Below, piece by piece: positions 16,730 through 25,611 of a stretch of DNA of 51,720 nucleotides. The stretch spans positions 1 to 51,720 of the forward strand of contig CAMOGG010000006.1 of assembly GCA_946614095.1 (NCBI GenBank), in the 5' to 3' direction. The first letter of the stretch is position 1. Every line of letters starts with the position of its first letter. The translations under genes were made by a program, and so were the position numbers. The notes below the pieces were generated by a model. That model worked only from the letters and a program-made list of their open reading frames with translations, was not told the DNA's origin and did not search any database. Origin of the DNA: an uncultured Caryophanales bacterium. Its GTDB lineage: Bacteria > Bacillota_I > Bacilli_A > RF39 > UBA660.

Positions 16730-19474
16730 ATGAAGGATTGGAAAAAAGGATTATTTTTATTTCTATTACTAGCGTTACTAGTATATTCTATTCCTGTTTT
16801 TTCGGAAGAAAAAGAACCAGTCGATAATAATTCTGAGGAAAAAATAGTGATACCTAATAATTCAGAACAAGAAGAAACAAAAGAAAAAGAAGAATCAGAA
16901 GAAAAGGAAATCATTACAGATAATGAAAAAGAAGAAAAAAAGACAACTGCTAATAATACGAAAAATGAAAAAACTATTTCAGTAACCTATCAAACTCATA
17001 TAGAAGGAATTGGCTGGCAATCCTACGTGAAAGATGGCGAAACATCAGGAACGTCTCATCAATCCAAAAGACTAGAAGGAATTCGAATTAAAATTGAAAA
17101 TTCAAAATATAAAGGAGATATTGAATATAGTACTCATGTTCAAGATATTGGTTGGCAAGATTATGTAAAAAATGGTGCTATGGCCGGAACAAGTGGACAG
17201 GCAAAAAGACTAGAAGCTATCCAAATTAGGCTAACAGGAGATCTTGAAAAAAACTATGATATTTATTATCGCGTTCATGCAGAAAACTTTGGTTGGTTAG
17301 ATTGGGCCAAGAATGGAGAAAAAGCTGGAACATCAAGTTATGCTTATCGATTAGAGGCGATTGAAATCAGAATTGTAGAAAAAGGAACAGCTACGACTTT
17401 AAAAACAACACAAGCTTTTATGAGACCCTATATCACTTATCAAACTCATGTGGAATCAATTGGTTGGCAAGGAAAAGTATTTGATGGTGATATATCAGGA
17501 ACTAGTGGAAAGGCACTAAGGTTGGAAGGAATTAAAATAGCTTTAAAGAATCCTGAACATACTGGTAATGTAGAATATAGAACCTTTGTGGAAGACATTG
17601 GCTGGCAAAATTTTGTTAAAAATGGAGAAATGGCTGGAACAAGCGGACAGGCAAAAAGATTAGAAGCCATTCAAATAAAACTAACAGGAGATATAGCAAA
17701 TTATTATGATATCTATTATCGTGTTCATTCTCAAGAATTTGGTTGGCTAGATTGGGCCAAAAACGGAGAAAGTGCTGGAACAGGAGGTTATTCTTATCGA
17801 CTAGAAGCCATTGAAATAAAGATGGTACAAAAAGGGCAATCAGCTCCAGGAAAGACAGATAAGCCATATATTAGAAGACTAATAAGATATAAAGCCTATC
17901 AAAATAATAAATGGACAGATTATAAATATGATGGTGGAATTCTAGGAACTTATGGACAACCATTAGAATCTATCAGAATCTCATCACTAAAAACAGAATT
18001 TCCAGGCACAGTTTCCTATTCAACCTATACAACTGAAGAAGGTTGGCAAAAAGTAATTTTACAAGAACAAATGAGCAATAAAAAAGGTTCTAAAATAGAA
18101 GCGATTAAGATAAATATTTCTGGTGAAATTGCTAATCATTATGATATTTACTATAGTACTTATATTTCAAATACTGGTTGGACTGGTTGGGCCAAAAACA
18201 ATGAACCTTGTGGAAACATTGGCTATGGGAACCATATTCAAGCCCTAAAGATTCAACTTGTTCCAAAAAATGGTTCACTCCCAGGAAATACAGCCAATGC
18301 TTTTAAAGAAGATATTTTACGTGTAAAATACACCAGTTACGTAGAAAAAACAAAATGGCAATCCTATGTTTCTAATGCTGCTACCTCTGGAACAACAGGT
18401 CAAGCAAAAAGCATTCAAGGGCTAAAAATATATATCAATAAAAAAGTTGCCGAAGGAGATATTCACTATAGTGCTCATGTCTCAGAAGTTGGTTGGCAAA
18501 GCTATGTTTCTAGTAATGCTCAAGCTGGTGTAGTTGGAAAAAAGATAGAAGCAGTAAGAATCAAATTAACAGGTGAAATAGCCAGTAAGTATGATATTTA
18601 TTATCGAGTTCATGTTTCAGAAGTAGGCTGGATGGGATGGGCCAAGAATGGAGAAAATGCTGGTACTTCCAAAGCAGGATTAGGAGTAGAAGCCATTCAA
18701 ATTCAATTAGTAGAAAAAGGAAAAGAAGCTCCAAAAAACACTGACAATTTAAATACTGACAAAGCATATCTTAGTGCTAGATGGGAAAAAGACTCAAATG
18801 GAAATCAATACTATTATGATATTTATGGAAATATGCTAAAAGGAGGAAAATTCATCATTGGAAATACAACTTATTATTTTTCTCCAACAGGAATATATTT
18901 AGGAAACAAAAATCTAGAAGTGATTGATGTATCAGCTCACAATGGAGTAATCGATTGGGAAAAAGTATCAAAAAGTGGTATCTATGGAGCAATTCTAAGA
19001 ATATCAGCTAGTGCCGTATATGAAGACACAAAACTAGCAGCAAACATAGAAGGTGTCAAAAAATATCATATACCATACGGAATTTATATATATAGTTATG
19101 CAGAAAGTTATACAGAAGGAGTATCATATGGTAACTTTACAAAAAATATGATTAGTAAATATGATATGAATCCAACTCTAGGAATATTCTTTGACCTAGA
19201 ATCAAACAGCATTACTCAATTTATGGGTCCAACAGAATATACCGCTGTAGTAAAAGGATACTTATCAGTTATCCCAAATGCTGAGTTATATACTTATGTA
19301 AGTTATGCCAATACTGCACTAAACACATCCTTTATGCGAAATAGAATTACTTGGATTGCTCATTATAATTCCTATTGTGCTTATACCGGAAGCTACAAAA
19401 TGTGGCAGTATACCAGTACAGGACGAGTATCCGGGGTATCTGGTGATGTAGATAAAAGCATTTTATATCGTTAA
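16730..19474 (+). CDS. Secreted GH25 lysozyme with twelve ChW repeats
   Basis: Exported wall hydrolase of 914 residues. A signal peptide ends near 'SIPVFSEE' (~residue 24), followed by a Glu/Lys-rich linker to ~residue 82. Residues ~83-665 hold twelve ChW repeats in four triplets; the third triplet is clearly degenerate. Residues ~683-728 resemble a choline-binding-type repeat ('YYYDIYGNMLKGGK'). Residues ~730-914 are a glycoside hydrolase 25 muramidase: Asp733 in 'VIDVSAHNG', Asp822 and Glu824 in 'FFDLES', and 'MWQYTSTGRVSGVSGDVD' at the end. It should cut the glycan strand of peptidoglycan. The start follows a GGAGG site. Confidence 0.93.
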   Translation: MKDWKKGLFLFLLLALLVYSIPVFSEEKEPVDNNSEEKIVIPNNSEQEETKEKEESEEKEIITDNEKEEKKTTANNTKNEKTISVTYQTHIEGIGWQSYVKDGETSGTSHQSKRLEGIRIKIENSKYKGDIEYSTHVQDIGWQDYVKNGAMAGTSGQAKRLEAIQIRLTGDLEKNYDIYYRVHAENFGWLDWAKNGEKAGTSSYAYRLEAIEIRIVEKGTATTLKTTQAFMRPYITYQTHVESIGWQGKVFDGDISGTSGKALRLEGIKIALKNPEHTGNVEYRTFVEDIGWQNFVKNGEMAGTSGQAKRLEAIQIKLTGDIANYYDIYYRVHSQEFGWLDWAKNGESAGTGGYSYRLEAIEIKMVQKGQSAPGKTDKPYIRRLIRYKAYQNNKWTDYKYDGGILGTYGQPLESIRISSLKTEFPGTVSYSTYTTEEGWQKVILQEQMSNKKGSKIEAIKINISGEIANHYDIYYSTYISNTGWTGWAKNNEPCGNIGYGNHIQALKIQLVPKNGSLPGNTANAFKEDILRVKYTSYVEKTKWQSYVSNAATSGTTGQAKSIQGLKIYINKKVAEGDIHYSAHVSEVGWQSYVSSNAQAGVVGKKIEAVRIKLTGEIASKYDIYYRVHVSEVGWMGWAKNGENAGTSKAGLGVEAIQIQLVEKGKEAPKNTDNLNTDKAYLSARWEKDSNGNQYYYDIYGNMLKGGKFIIGNTTYYFSPTGIYLGNKNLEVIDVSAHNGVIDWEKVSKSGIYGAILRISASAVYEDTKLAANIEGVKKYHIPYGIYIYSYAESYTEGVSYGNFTKNMISKYDMNPTLGIFFDLESNSITQFMGPTEYTAVVKGYLSVIPNAELYTYVSYANTALNTSFMRNRITWIAHYNSYCAYTGSYKMWQYTSTGRVSGVSGDVDKSILYR

Positions 19475-19496
19475 AATAAAAGAATTGAGGTGGAGT

Positions 19497-20696
19497 ATGC
19501 TAAATCTTTTAAGAAAAATTAGTACCATGTTAAGATTATGGAAAGATAGAAAACAATTAAAAAAAATAGAAGAGAGTAACTTATTTGATGCAGACTACTA
19601 TTTAAAACAGCATCATAATCTCAAGCAAAAGCCTCATATTCATTATTACTATTATGGATGGAAAAATTTGGATGCTCCAAGTTTTTCCTTTTCTACAAAA
19701 AAATACCTAGAAAGATATGAAGATGTCTTAAAAAAGAATATAAATCCACTAATTCATTATTTAGAAGTAGGAAAAAAAGAAAATAGAATCATTGAATTTG
19801 ATGAAAAAGCACCTACAATGAAAGATTGGTATCAAAAAAAATATCAAGAAAATTATGACTATCAAATAATGTATCAAGATAATCCAAAAAGAATACAATT
19901 ATTTTTAGAAAAAACAATTACAGATAAACTAATATCTTTCTTGAATGAATTAATAATAGAAGATTCTTATGAAATAAATATTATTAATTACCAAGGAGCT
20001 AAAGAAGATTTTAAGAGAATAAAAGGAAAGATATCTTATTGTAATTTAAAAGAAAATAATTATTTAGAATGTAGTCTAGAAGATATCTTTCTTACAACTT
20101 CTAAAAAAGTTGCGGAAGCACTTCTTCATACAAAAGCTTTGGATAATAAAATATTTTATTATGTAGAAGATAATACAAATGTAGAGCGTTTATCAGATTT
20201 ATTAATGAGTCAAAAAATAGTAATTCTAAGAAATAAAGAAAAATTAAATCTAAAAAAGACAAAGCTAGAGTTCCAATTAACAAGAAAAGAGATTCCTACT
20301 TCAGGAATTCTATATGTAGATATGGATTCACTAGGTATGATTGGACTTGATTTTCTAAATGAAATCTTCCTAAGAAATATTTTAAAAGCAAAAAAATGGC
20401 AAGTTTATTTTAAGGATAAAGAGATAGACTTTTTTCAATTAGACTGTCATGTATTAGTAAAAACAACTCCTCATCCAATCAATCATGTAAATTTCTATTG
20501 GAGAGATGAGAAAAAGGAAGATGAGACAGAACTTATTATTAAGAAGAAATACGAAGAATATCAAAAAGAGACAATTGATATAACCAATAAAAATAGTATC
20601 AAGAAACTAAAAAAAATAGAAAAAGATGATAAGAGTGATAATACTATTTTTGAACAATTGGAAGAATTATGGAAAGAGGATAGATACCATGTATAA
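19497..20696 (+). CDS. Glycosyltransferase-associated protein with HYxxxG repeats
   Basis: Protein of 399 residues beginning at the ATG at 19497, which has a GAGGTGGAG site; an in-frame TTG at 19485 lies inside that region and is rejected. Residues ~25-100 contain the repeated pattern 'FDADYYL...HYYYYGW' and 'KYLERYED...NPLIHYLEVG', a module often found at the front of bacterial capsule and rhamnan glycosyltransferases. The remaining ~300 residues do not show a donor-binding EX7E or DxD motif that I can recognise. The stop overlaps the next gene's start, implying coupled translation with that glycosyltransferase. It may be a partner or a degenerate enzyme. Confidence 0.6.
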   Translation: MLNLLRKISTMLRLWKDRKQLKKIEESNLFDADYYLKQHHNLKQKPHIHYYYYGWKNLDAPSFSFSTKKYLERYEDVLKKNINPLIHYLEVGKKENRIIEFDEKAPTMKDWYQKKYQENYDYQIMYQDNPKRIQLFLEKTITDKLISFLNELIIEDSYEINIINYQGAKEDFKRIKGKISYCNLKENNYLECSLEDIFLTTSKKVAEALLHTKALDNKIFYYVEDNTNVERLSDLLMSQKIVILRNKEKLNLKKTKLEFQLTRKEIPTSGILYVDMDSLGMIGLDFLNEIFLRNILKAKKWQVYFKDKEIDFFQLDCHVLVKTTPHPINHVNFYWRDEKKEDETELIIKKKYEEYQKETIDITNKNSIKKLKKIEKDDKSDNTIFEQLEELWKEDRYHV

Positions 20697-21858
20697 TATA
20701 AAAAATACAAAGCGATATGAATTATTAATGGTTTTGCCTTCTTTTTCCACTCGTTATGAAGAACTAATAAGGAGTAATAAAAAAAACATACTTTATGTGA
20801 AAGAAGTATTTGATCCAAGCACTTTTCGTTATAGAGCTTATAATGTAGAAGAGGCCATGAAAACAAGTGAAAAATATCAAATACATTACTTTTTAACAGA
20901 AGAAATAAAAAATCTTTATTCTCAAATAAATAAAATAAATATGGTAGTATTTCAGCGTGCTCAATGGACAATAGAATTAAATAACTTTATCAAAATATTA
21001 AAAAAGTATCACATCAAAATAATATTTGATGTAGATGATTTAATCTATAAACCCAAATACGTTTCTTCTTACTTAAATAGTATTTCTGATAATAGTGAAT
21101 ATAAATTAAATTCATTACTTGCTATTTCAGAAAGATTAGATATGGTTGCGAAAGAATGCGATTCCTTTATTACAACAACCTCATTTCTAAAAAAATCATT
21201 AGAAAAAGATTATCATAAGAAAGCACTTGTTTTACCAAACTTCTTGAATGAATCACAAGAAGAAATTGCAAAGGAAATTTTAAAAAAGAAAAAGGATCAT
21301 TATGATAAAAGTAAATTTATAATTGGATATTTTAGTGGATCAAACTCACACAAGAGAGATTTAGAAACAATAGAAGAAGACTTAATAAAAATGATGAAAA
21401 AGCATTCTGATGTTTATTTAAAAATTGTGGGTTTAATGGATTTAACAGAGCCATTAAAGTTATGGCAAAAAAAAGGAAGAATAATCATAGATGATTTTGT
21501 TCCATATGAAGAATTAGCATATAAGATTGCCAGTGTAGATGTAAATATTATTCCTCTTCAAAATAATAGTTTTAATGCCTGTAAATCAGAACTAAAATAT
21601 TTTGAAGCAAGTCTTGTAGAAACTCCTACTTGTGCTAGTAACAATGATGTTTACAGAACAATCATAAAAAATCAAGAAGATGGCTTTCTTTGCAATGAAA
21701 AAGACTGGTACCATACCTTAGAAACTATTTATCAGAATCAAGAAGATATGATAAAAGTAGGGAAAAAAGCCTATCAAAAATGTAAGAAATTATATAGCAG
21801 TAAAAAACAAAGAGAAAAAATAGAAGTAATCTATGACGAGCTATTTCAAGAAAAATAG
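20689..21858 (+). CDS. GT4-like glycosyltransferase
   Basis: Glycosyltransferase of 389 residues, cytoplasmic. The start at 20689 follows an AGAGGA site and overlaps the upstream stop by eight bases; an in-frame ATG at 20626 lacks a suitable site. Conserved stretches include 'STFRYRAYNVEEAM', 'IIFDVDDLIYKPKY', 'FIIGYFSGSNSHKRDL', 'VDVNIIPLQNN' and 'KSELKYFEASLVETPT', which match the GT-B domain in the first half of the protein starting at 25604. The 'E..K' pair in the last block is the typical donor-binding region. A terminator follows. Confidence 0.8.
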   Translation: MYNIKNTKRYELLMVLPSFSTRYEELIRSNKKNILYVKEVFDPSTFRYRAYNVEEAMKTSEKYQIHYFLTEEIKNLYSQINKINMVVFQRAQWTIELNNFIKILKKYHIKIIFDVDDLIYKPKYVSSYLNSISDNSEYKLNSLLAISERLDMVAKECDSFITTTSFLKKSLEKDYHKKALVLPNFLNESQEEIAKEILKKKKDHYDKSKFIIGYFSGSNSHKRDLETIEEDLIKMMKKHSDVYLKIVGLMDLTEPLKLWQKKGRIIIDDFVPYEELAYKIASVDVNIIPLQNNSFNACKSELKYFEASLVETPTCASNNDVYRTIIKNQEDGFLCNEKDWYHTLETIYQNQEDMIKVGKKAYQKCKKLYSSKKQREKIEVIYDELFQEK

Positions 21859-21885
21859 AGAAACTTATCTTGAGTTTCTTTTTTA
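21859..21885 (+). terminator. Rho-independent terminator
   Basis: AGAAACT / AGTTTCT stem followed by a run of T. It overlaps the -35 box of the next promoter. Confidence 0.8.
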
Positions 21886-21898
21886 AATCCTTTATAAT
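21870..21898 (+). promoter_or_regulatory. Sigma-A promoter overlapping a terminator
   Basis: TTGAGT at 21870-21875, a 17-base spacer, and TATAAT at 21893-21898. The -35 box sits in the loop and right arm of the upstream terminator hairpin. Confidence 0.7.
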
Positions 21899-21964
21899 GA
21901 AGATAGGGTGGATGATTGAAAATACTTTAATACAAAATAAAGCACTCTAAGATAAGGAGTTATT

Positions 21965-23140
21965 ATGGAAAAAATATGTGTATATACTTGTATTACCGGT
22001 AATTATGATATCGTAAATGAAATTGTGAACAAAGAAAAAGGAATTGATTATTATCTTTTTACAAATAATAAAAATATTACATCTAAAACATGGAAAGTAA
22101 TCTATATAGAAGATGAATCATTAGACAATCAACGATTATCAAGAAAAATAAAAATGTTGGGTCATCCTGAAATGAATGACAAATATCAGATATTCGTATG
22201 GATGGATGCATCCGTCATATGGAAAAAAAGTATTAAAGAGTTTGTTCAAAAATATTTAAAGAAAAATAATTTTGTAACCTTTAAACATGCCTTTCGAAAT
22301 TGCATTTATGAAGAAGCCTATGAATGTATAAAAATGAGAAAAGATAAAAAACAAACAATTTTAAAACATATCGATTTTCTAACGAAAGAAGGATTTCCAC
22401 ATGATTATGGACTATGTGAAATGACTGTATTTATTAGAAGAAAAGATGAATTAGTAGAGAAAACCATGAAGTTATGGTTTGATATGGTATGTAACTACAG
22501 CAAAAGAGATCAATTAAGTTTCATGTATTGTGTATGGAAGAATAATTTAAAATTAGATATTATCCGTAAAAACGTTTGGCATAATGAGTGGATAGATCAT
22601 GTAAAACATAACTATAAAAAAGAATTAACAGAATGTAGAATCTATTATGGAGATAGTAGTGTTAATGATGATAGTTATGATCCAAAGATGGATTGCTTAT
22701 ATACATACAAGAAAAAAAATTCTATTTACATGGTAAATGCTACAATACCAGGTGATACCAATATTATTGAAATAGAAGTAACAGATGTACCATGCTTAGT
22801 ATATTCAAATTTTCATTGTTCCTTACCATCTGATAAAGTATTTTTCTATAATACCATTCCCTATCAAAAGAAAAATATTTTTTATAACAATAAAGGAATC
22901 ATCCGTCTAGAAGGAACTTTTCGAAAAGGAGAAAAACTAAACTTTTCAATCGAATTAGAAGCCTTATCTGAAATAGAACAATATGGATGGATTAATAAGT
23001 TAAGTGACGAATTAATCATTCTATCAGAAGAGCATCAAAGAACGCAATATGAATTATATGAATTATCTAAAATCAAAAAGAGTATTTTTTATAAAATGTA
23101 TCTTCTAAAACAAAAGATTATTAGAAAGTTGAAAAAATAA
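21965..23140 (+). CDS. TOD1/DUF616-like glycosyltransferase
   Basis: Protein of 391 residues. Residues ~1-210 match the TOD1/MUCI70 (DUF616) glycosyltransferase-like domain: 'ICVYTCITGNYD', 'YYLFTNN', 'LGHPEMNDKYQIFVWMDASV' and the late 'PHDYGLCEMTVFIRR...RDQLSF' block. The 'WMDAS' segment probably takes the DxD role. Residues ~230-360 form a separate, apparently beta-rich module that I do not recognise, and the last residues are basic and helical. The start has a TAAGGAG site. It lies in the polysaccharide gene block, so sugar transfer to the wall polymer is likely. Confidence 0.78.
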   Translation: MEKICVYTCITGNYDIVNEIVNKEKGIDYYLFTNNKNITSKTWKVIYIEDESLDNQRLSRKIKMLGHPEMNDKYQIFVWMDASVIWKKSIKEFVQKYLKKNNFVTFKHAFRNCIYEEAYECIKMRKDKKQTILKHIDFLTKEGFPHDYGLCEMTVFIRRKDELVEKTMKLWFDMVCNYSKRDQLSFMYCVWKNNLKLDIIRKNVWHNEWIDHVKHNYKKELTECRIYYGDSSVNDDSYDPKMDCLYTYKKKNSIYMVNATIPGDTNIIEIEVTDVPCLVYSNFHCSLPSDKVFFYNTIPYQKKNIFYNNKGIIRLEGTFRKGEKLNFSIELEALSEIEQYGWINKLSDELIILSEEHQRTQYELYELSKIKKSIFYKMYLLKQKIIRKLKK

Positions 23141-23155
23141 TTTTTCAACTTTTTC
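23126..23155 (+). terminator. Rho-independent terminator
   Basis: AAAGTTGAAAAA pairs with TTTTTCAACTTT, followed by TTCTTT. The stem includes the last codons of the upstream gene. Confidence 0.7.
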
Positions 23156-23214
23156 TTTGAAGAAAAATAAGTAATAGGAAATCTATATAGAAAGTAGCAA
23201 AAAATAAGGATATA

Positions 23215-23223
23215 TGGTATAAT
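23215..23223 (+). promoter_or_regulatory. Extended -10 promoter for the exporter operon
   Basis: TGGTATAAT, a perfect extended -10, 27 bases before the ABC ATPase start. No convincing -35 box lies at the usual distance. Confidence 0.55.
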
Positions 23224-23250
23224 TTAAAAGAAATCTGTAAGGAGAGAAAT

Positions 23251-23997
23251 ATGAAAAAAAGAAATGAAACAAATAAAGCAATTGTCGTAAAAGACGTATA
23301 TAAAAGATTTAAACTAGTTTATGATAAACCATTTACTCTAAAAGAAAGATTAATTTTTTGGAAAAATACAAAAGTAGGTTATCATGAAGTATTAAAAGGA
23401 ATTAATTTAACAATAAATAAAGGAGAAACAGTAGCTTTAGTAGGAGTCAATGGTAGTGGAAAGTCTACTTTATTAAAGCTAATGACAAAGATTATTTATC
23501 CTACAACAGGAGAAATTAAGACTTATGGAAAGCTAACTTCTCTTCTAGAATTAGGAGCAGGATTTCATCAAGACTTTACAGGAAGAGAAAACATCTACTT
23601 CAATGCTTCAATCTTTGGACTTACTGCTGCAGAAATTGATAAGAGAGTTCAAGATATTATCGACTTCTCAGAATTAGGAGATTTTATCGAAGCTCCTGTT
23701 AGAACGTACTCATCTGGAATGTATATGAGACTTGCATTTTCTGTTGCAATTAATGTTGACGCTGAAATTCTTCTAATTGATGAAATTCTAGCAGTCGGAG
23801 ATAAACATTTCCAAGATAAATGTTATGCCAAGTTAGAAGAACTAAGAAATAGTGGAAAAACAATTGTTATAGTAAGTCATAATACAGGAGCAATAGAAAA
23901 ACTATGTGATCGAGCAATATGGCTATATGATGGTGAAATTAGAGAAGATGGTCCAAGTAAGAAAGTAATCAAAAAATATCTGGAGGTGTGCGGATAG
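23251..23997 (+). CDS. Polysaccharide ABC exporter, ATP-binding subunit (Wzt/TagH/RgpD-like)
   Basis: ATPase of a cell-wall polysaccharide or teichoic-acid exporter, 248 residues. Walker A 'GVNGSGKST', the signature 'YSSGMYMRLAF' and Walker B 'ILLIDEILAVGD' are all present, and 'LGAGFHQDFTGRENIYFN' is typical of the Wzt/TagH branch. It lacks the C-terminal carbohydrate-binding domain of O9a-type Wzt, so export need not depend on a chain-end cap. It is one base from the permease gene and probably starts a long operon that runs through the glycosyltransferases downstream. Confidence 0.93.
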   Translation: MKKRNETNKAIVVKDVYKRFKLVYDKPFTLKERLIFWKNTKVGYHEVLKGINLTINKGETVALVGVNGSGKSTLLKLMTKIIYPTTGEIKTYGKLTSLLELGAGFHQDFTGRENIYFNASIFGLTAAEIDKRVQDIIDFSELGDFIEAPVRTYSSGMYMRLAFSVAINVDAEILLIDEILAVGDKHFQDKCYAKLEELRNSGKTIVIVSHNTGAIEKLCDRAIWLYDGEIREDGPSKKVIKKYLEVCG

Positions 23998-23998
23998 A

Positions 23999-24766
23999 AT
24001 GATAAAAGAGCTTTATCAGTATAGACAATTATTAAAGAGTAACGTCAGAAAAGAAATAAGAGGAAAATATAAAGGCTCATTCTTGGGCGTATTATGGAGT
24101 TTTGTAAATCCATTATTAATGACTTTAGTATATGCCATTGTTTTCCCATTCTTATTAAGAAATAGTCAAGAACATTACACAACCTTCATTATCATAGGAA
24201 TTCTTCCTTGGAACTGGTTTACAACCTCTATCTCTCAGGGGACAAATTCTATTTTAGTAAATGGAGGTATTATTAAAAAGGTGTATTTTCCAAGAGCTAT
24301 CCTACCAATATCCATTATTGTAAGTGGTTTAGTAAACTTCTTAATCTCTTGCTTAATTATTTTTATCTTCTTAATCTGTAGTGGTATTGGATTTAGTTTT
24401 AATATTTTATATTTACCAATTATTATTCTCTTACAATTTATTTTACAATTAGGAATTATTTTAATAACATCAAGTATTGATGTCTATGTAAGAGATGCTG
24501 AGTATATTATTAATTTCTTTATTTCGTTATTGTTTTATGCTACACCAATTCTGTATTCATTAGATATGTTCCCACAGAAATTAAGATTTATATTACAATT
24601 AAATCCAGTAGCATCATTAGTAACAAGTTATAAAAACATTTTATATTACCAAATTGCACCAAACTTTATGCAATTAGGGTATGTCTTAGTATTATCATTA
24701 TTCCTATTATGGATTGGTATGAAAATATTTAATAAATTGGAAAAAGGTTTTGCAGAGGAATTATAA
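23999..24766 (+). CDS. Polysaccharide ABC exporter, permease subunit (Wzm/TagG/RgpC-like)
   Basis: Membrane subunit of the exporter, 255 residues with about six helices. The N-terminus 'LLKSNVRKEIRGKYKGSFLG' followed by 'LWSFVNPLLMTLVYA' is diagnostic of the ABC-2 polysaccharide permease family, and the late 'FYATPILYSLDMFP' block agrees. It pairs with the ATPase immediately upstream and carries lipid-linked glycan across the membrane. Its stop overlaps the next start (TAATGA type), showing tight coupling. Confidence 0.93.
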   Translation: MIKELYQYRQLLKSNVRKEIRGKYKGSFLGVLWSFVNPLLMTLVYAIVFPFLLRNSQEHYTTFIIIGILPWNWFTTSISQGTNSILVNGGIIKKVYFPRAILPISIIVSGLVNFLISCLIIFIFLICSGIGFSFNILYLPIIILLQFILQLGIILITSSIDVYVRDAEYIINFFISLLFYATPILYSLDMFPQKLRFILQLNPVASLVTSYKNILYYQIAPNFMQLGYVLVLSLFLLWIGMKIFNKLEKGFAEEL

Positions 24767-25611
24767 TGAAAGAGCTAAAAGTAGCAGGAGCTGTTGTATT
24801 ATATAATCCAACAGATGAAGATATTTTAAACATTAACTCTTATATTGATGATATTGACTTATTATATGTAATGGATAATTCCAAAGAAAAAAATAACAAT
24901 AGATTACCAAATAATAAAAAAATTAAATATATTTTTAATCATAATAATCTAGGAATAGCAGAGCCATTAAATAAAGCTGCAGAACTAGCAAGAAGTGAAA
25001 AATATCATTGGTTACTAACTATGGATCAAGACACTCATTTTAAGAAAAACGTAGTAAAAACTATAAAAAAAAGGATTTTAGAAAAAGATTGTTCTAAAAT
25101 AGGAATCGTAACTCCTTGGCACAAGACAAAATTAAAAATAGAAAAATCAAAAGATACAATAGACTACCCACTAGATGTAATGACTTCAGGTAATTTTGTA
25201 AACTTAGATATTCATAAAAAAATAGGTGGTTTCCAAAACGATTTGTTTATTGATGGAGTTGACATGGAATATTGTTTAAAACTAGCTAGAAACCATTATC
25301 AGATTATGCGTTTCAATGACTTAGAAATAGACCATAATTTAGGAGATATCTTTTATCGAAAATTTTTATGGAAAGATTTATTAATAACCAATCATTCTGC
25401 TATGAGGCGTTATTATCAATGTAGAAATTATCATTATATCAAAGAAGAATATGGAAAAGAATTTCCAGATTACTGTAATAGATTAGTAAAAATAAAAGCA
25501 ACAGTCTTAGGAATTCTATTATACGAGAATAACAAATTTGAAAAAATAATGGCCTATTATAAAGGATATAAAGATTATAAAAAGGGGAAGAAAGGAAGAA
25601 GTTATGAGTAG
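24766..25611 (+). CDS. GT2-family rhamnosyltransferase-like glycosyltransferase
   Basis: GT-A fold enzyme of 281 residues. 'VAGAVVLYNPT' followed by 'DLLYVMDNS' is the N-terminal pattern of rhamnosyltransferases of the RgpB/WbbL type; 'WLLTMDQDTHF' supplies the metal-binding aspartates, and 'IDGVDMEYCLKLAR' is the acceptor-side block. The gene overlaps both neighbours, so it belongs to the exporter operon. Rhamnose as donor is an inference from family resemblance and the rml genes. Confidence 0.85.
   Translation: MKELKVAGAVVLYNPTDEDILNINSYIDDIDLLYVMDNSKEKNNNRLPNNKKIKYIFNHNNLGIAEPLNKAAELARSEKYHWLLTMDQDTHFKKNVVKTIKKRILEKDCSKIGIVTPWHKTKLKIEKSKDTIDYPLDVMTSGNFVNLDIHKKIGGFQNDLFIDGVDMEYCLKLARNHYQIMRFNDLEIDHNLGDIFYRKFLWKDLLITNHSAMRRYYQCRNYHYIKEEYGKEFPDYCNRLVKIKATVLGILLYENNKFEKIMAYYKGYKDYKKGKKGRSYE

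Noticed and set aside
10246-19000. CRISPR-like array suggested by the repeated segments
   Set aside because: The repeats are coding, long, variable in sequence and keep frame; there are no unique spacers of constant length and no cas genes.
21913-21951. Twelve-codon frame with a GG-rich site before the DUF616-type gene, a possible leader peptide
   Set aside because: It has no run of regulatory codons and no alternative hairpins; chance is likely in AT-rich DNA.
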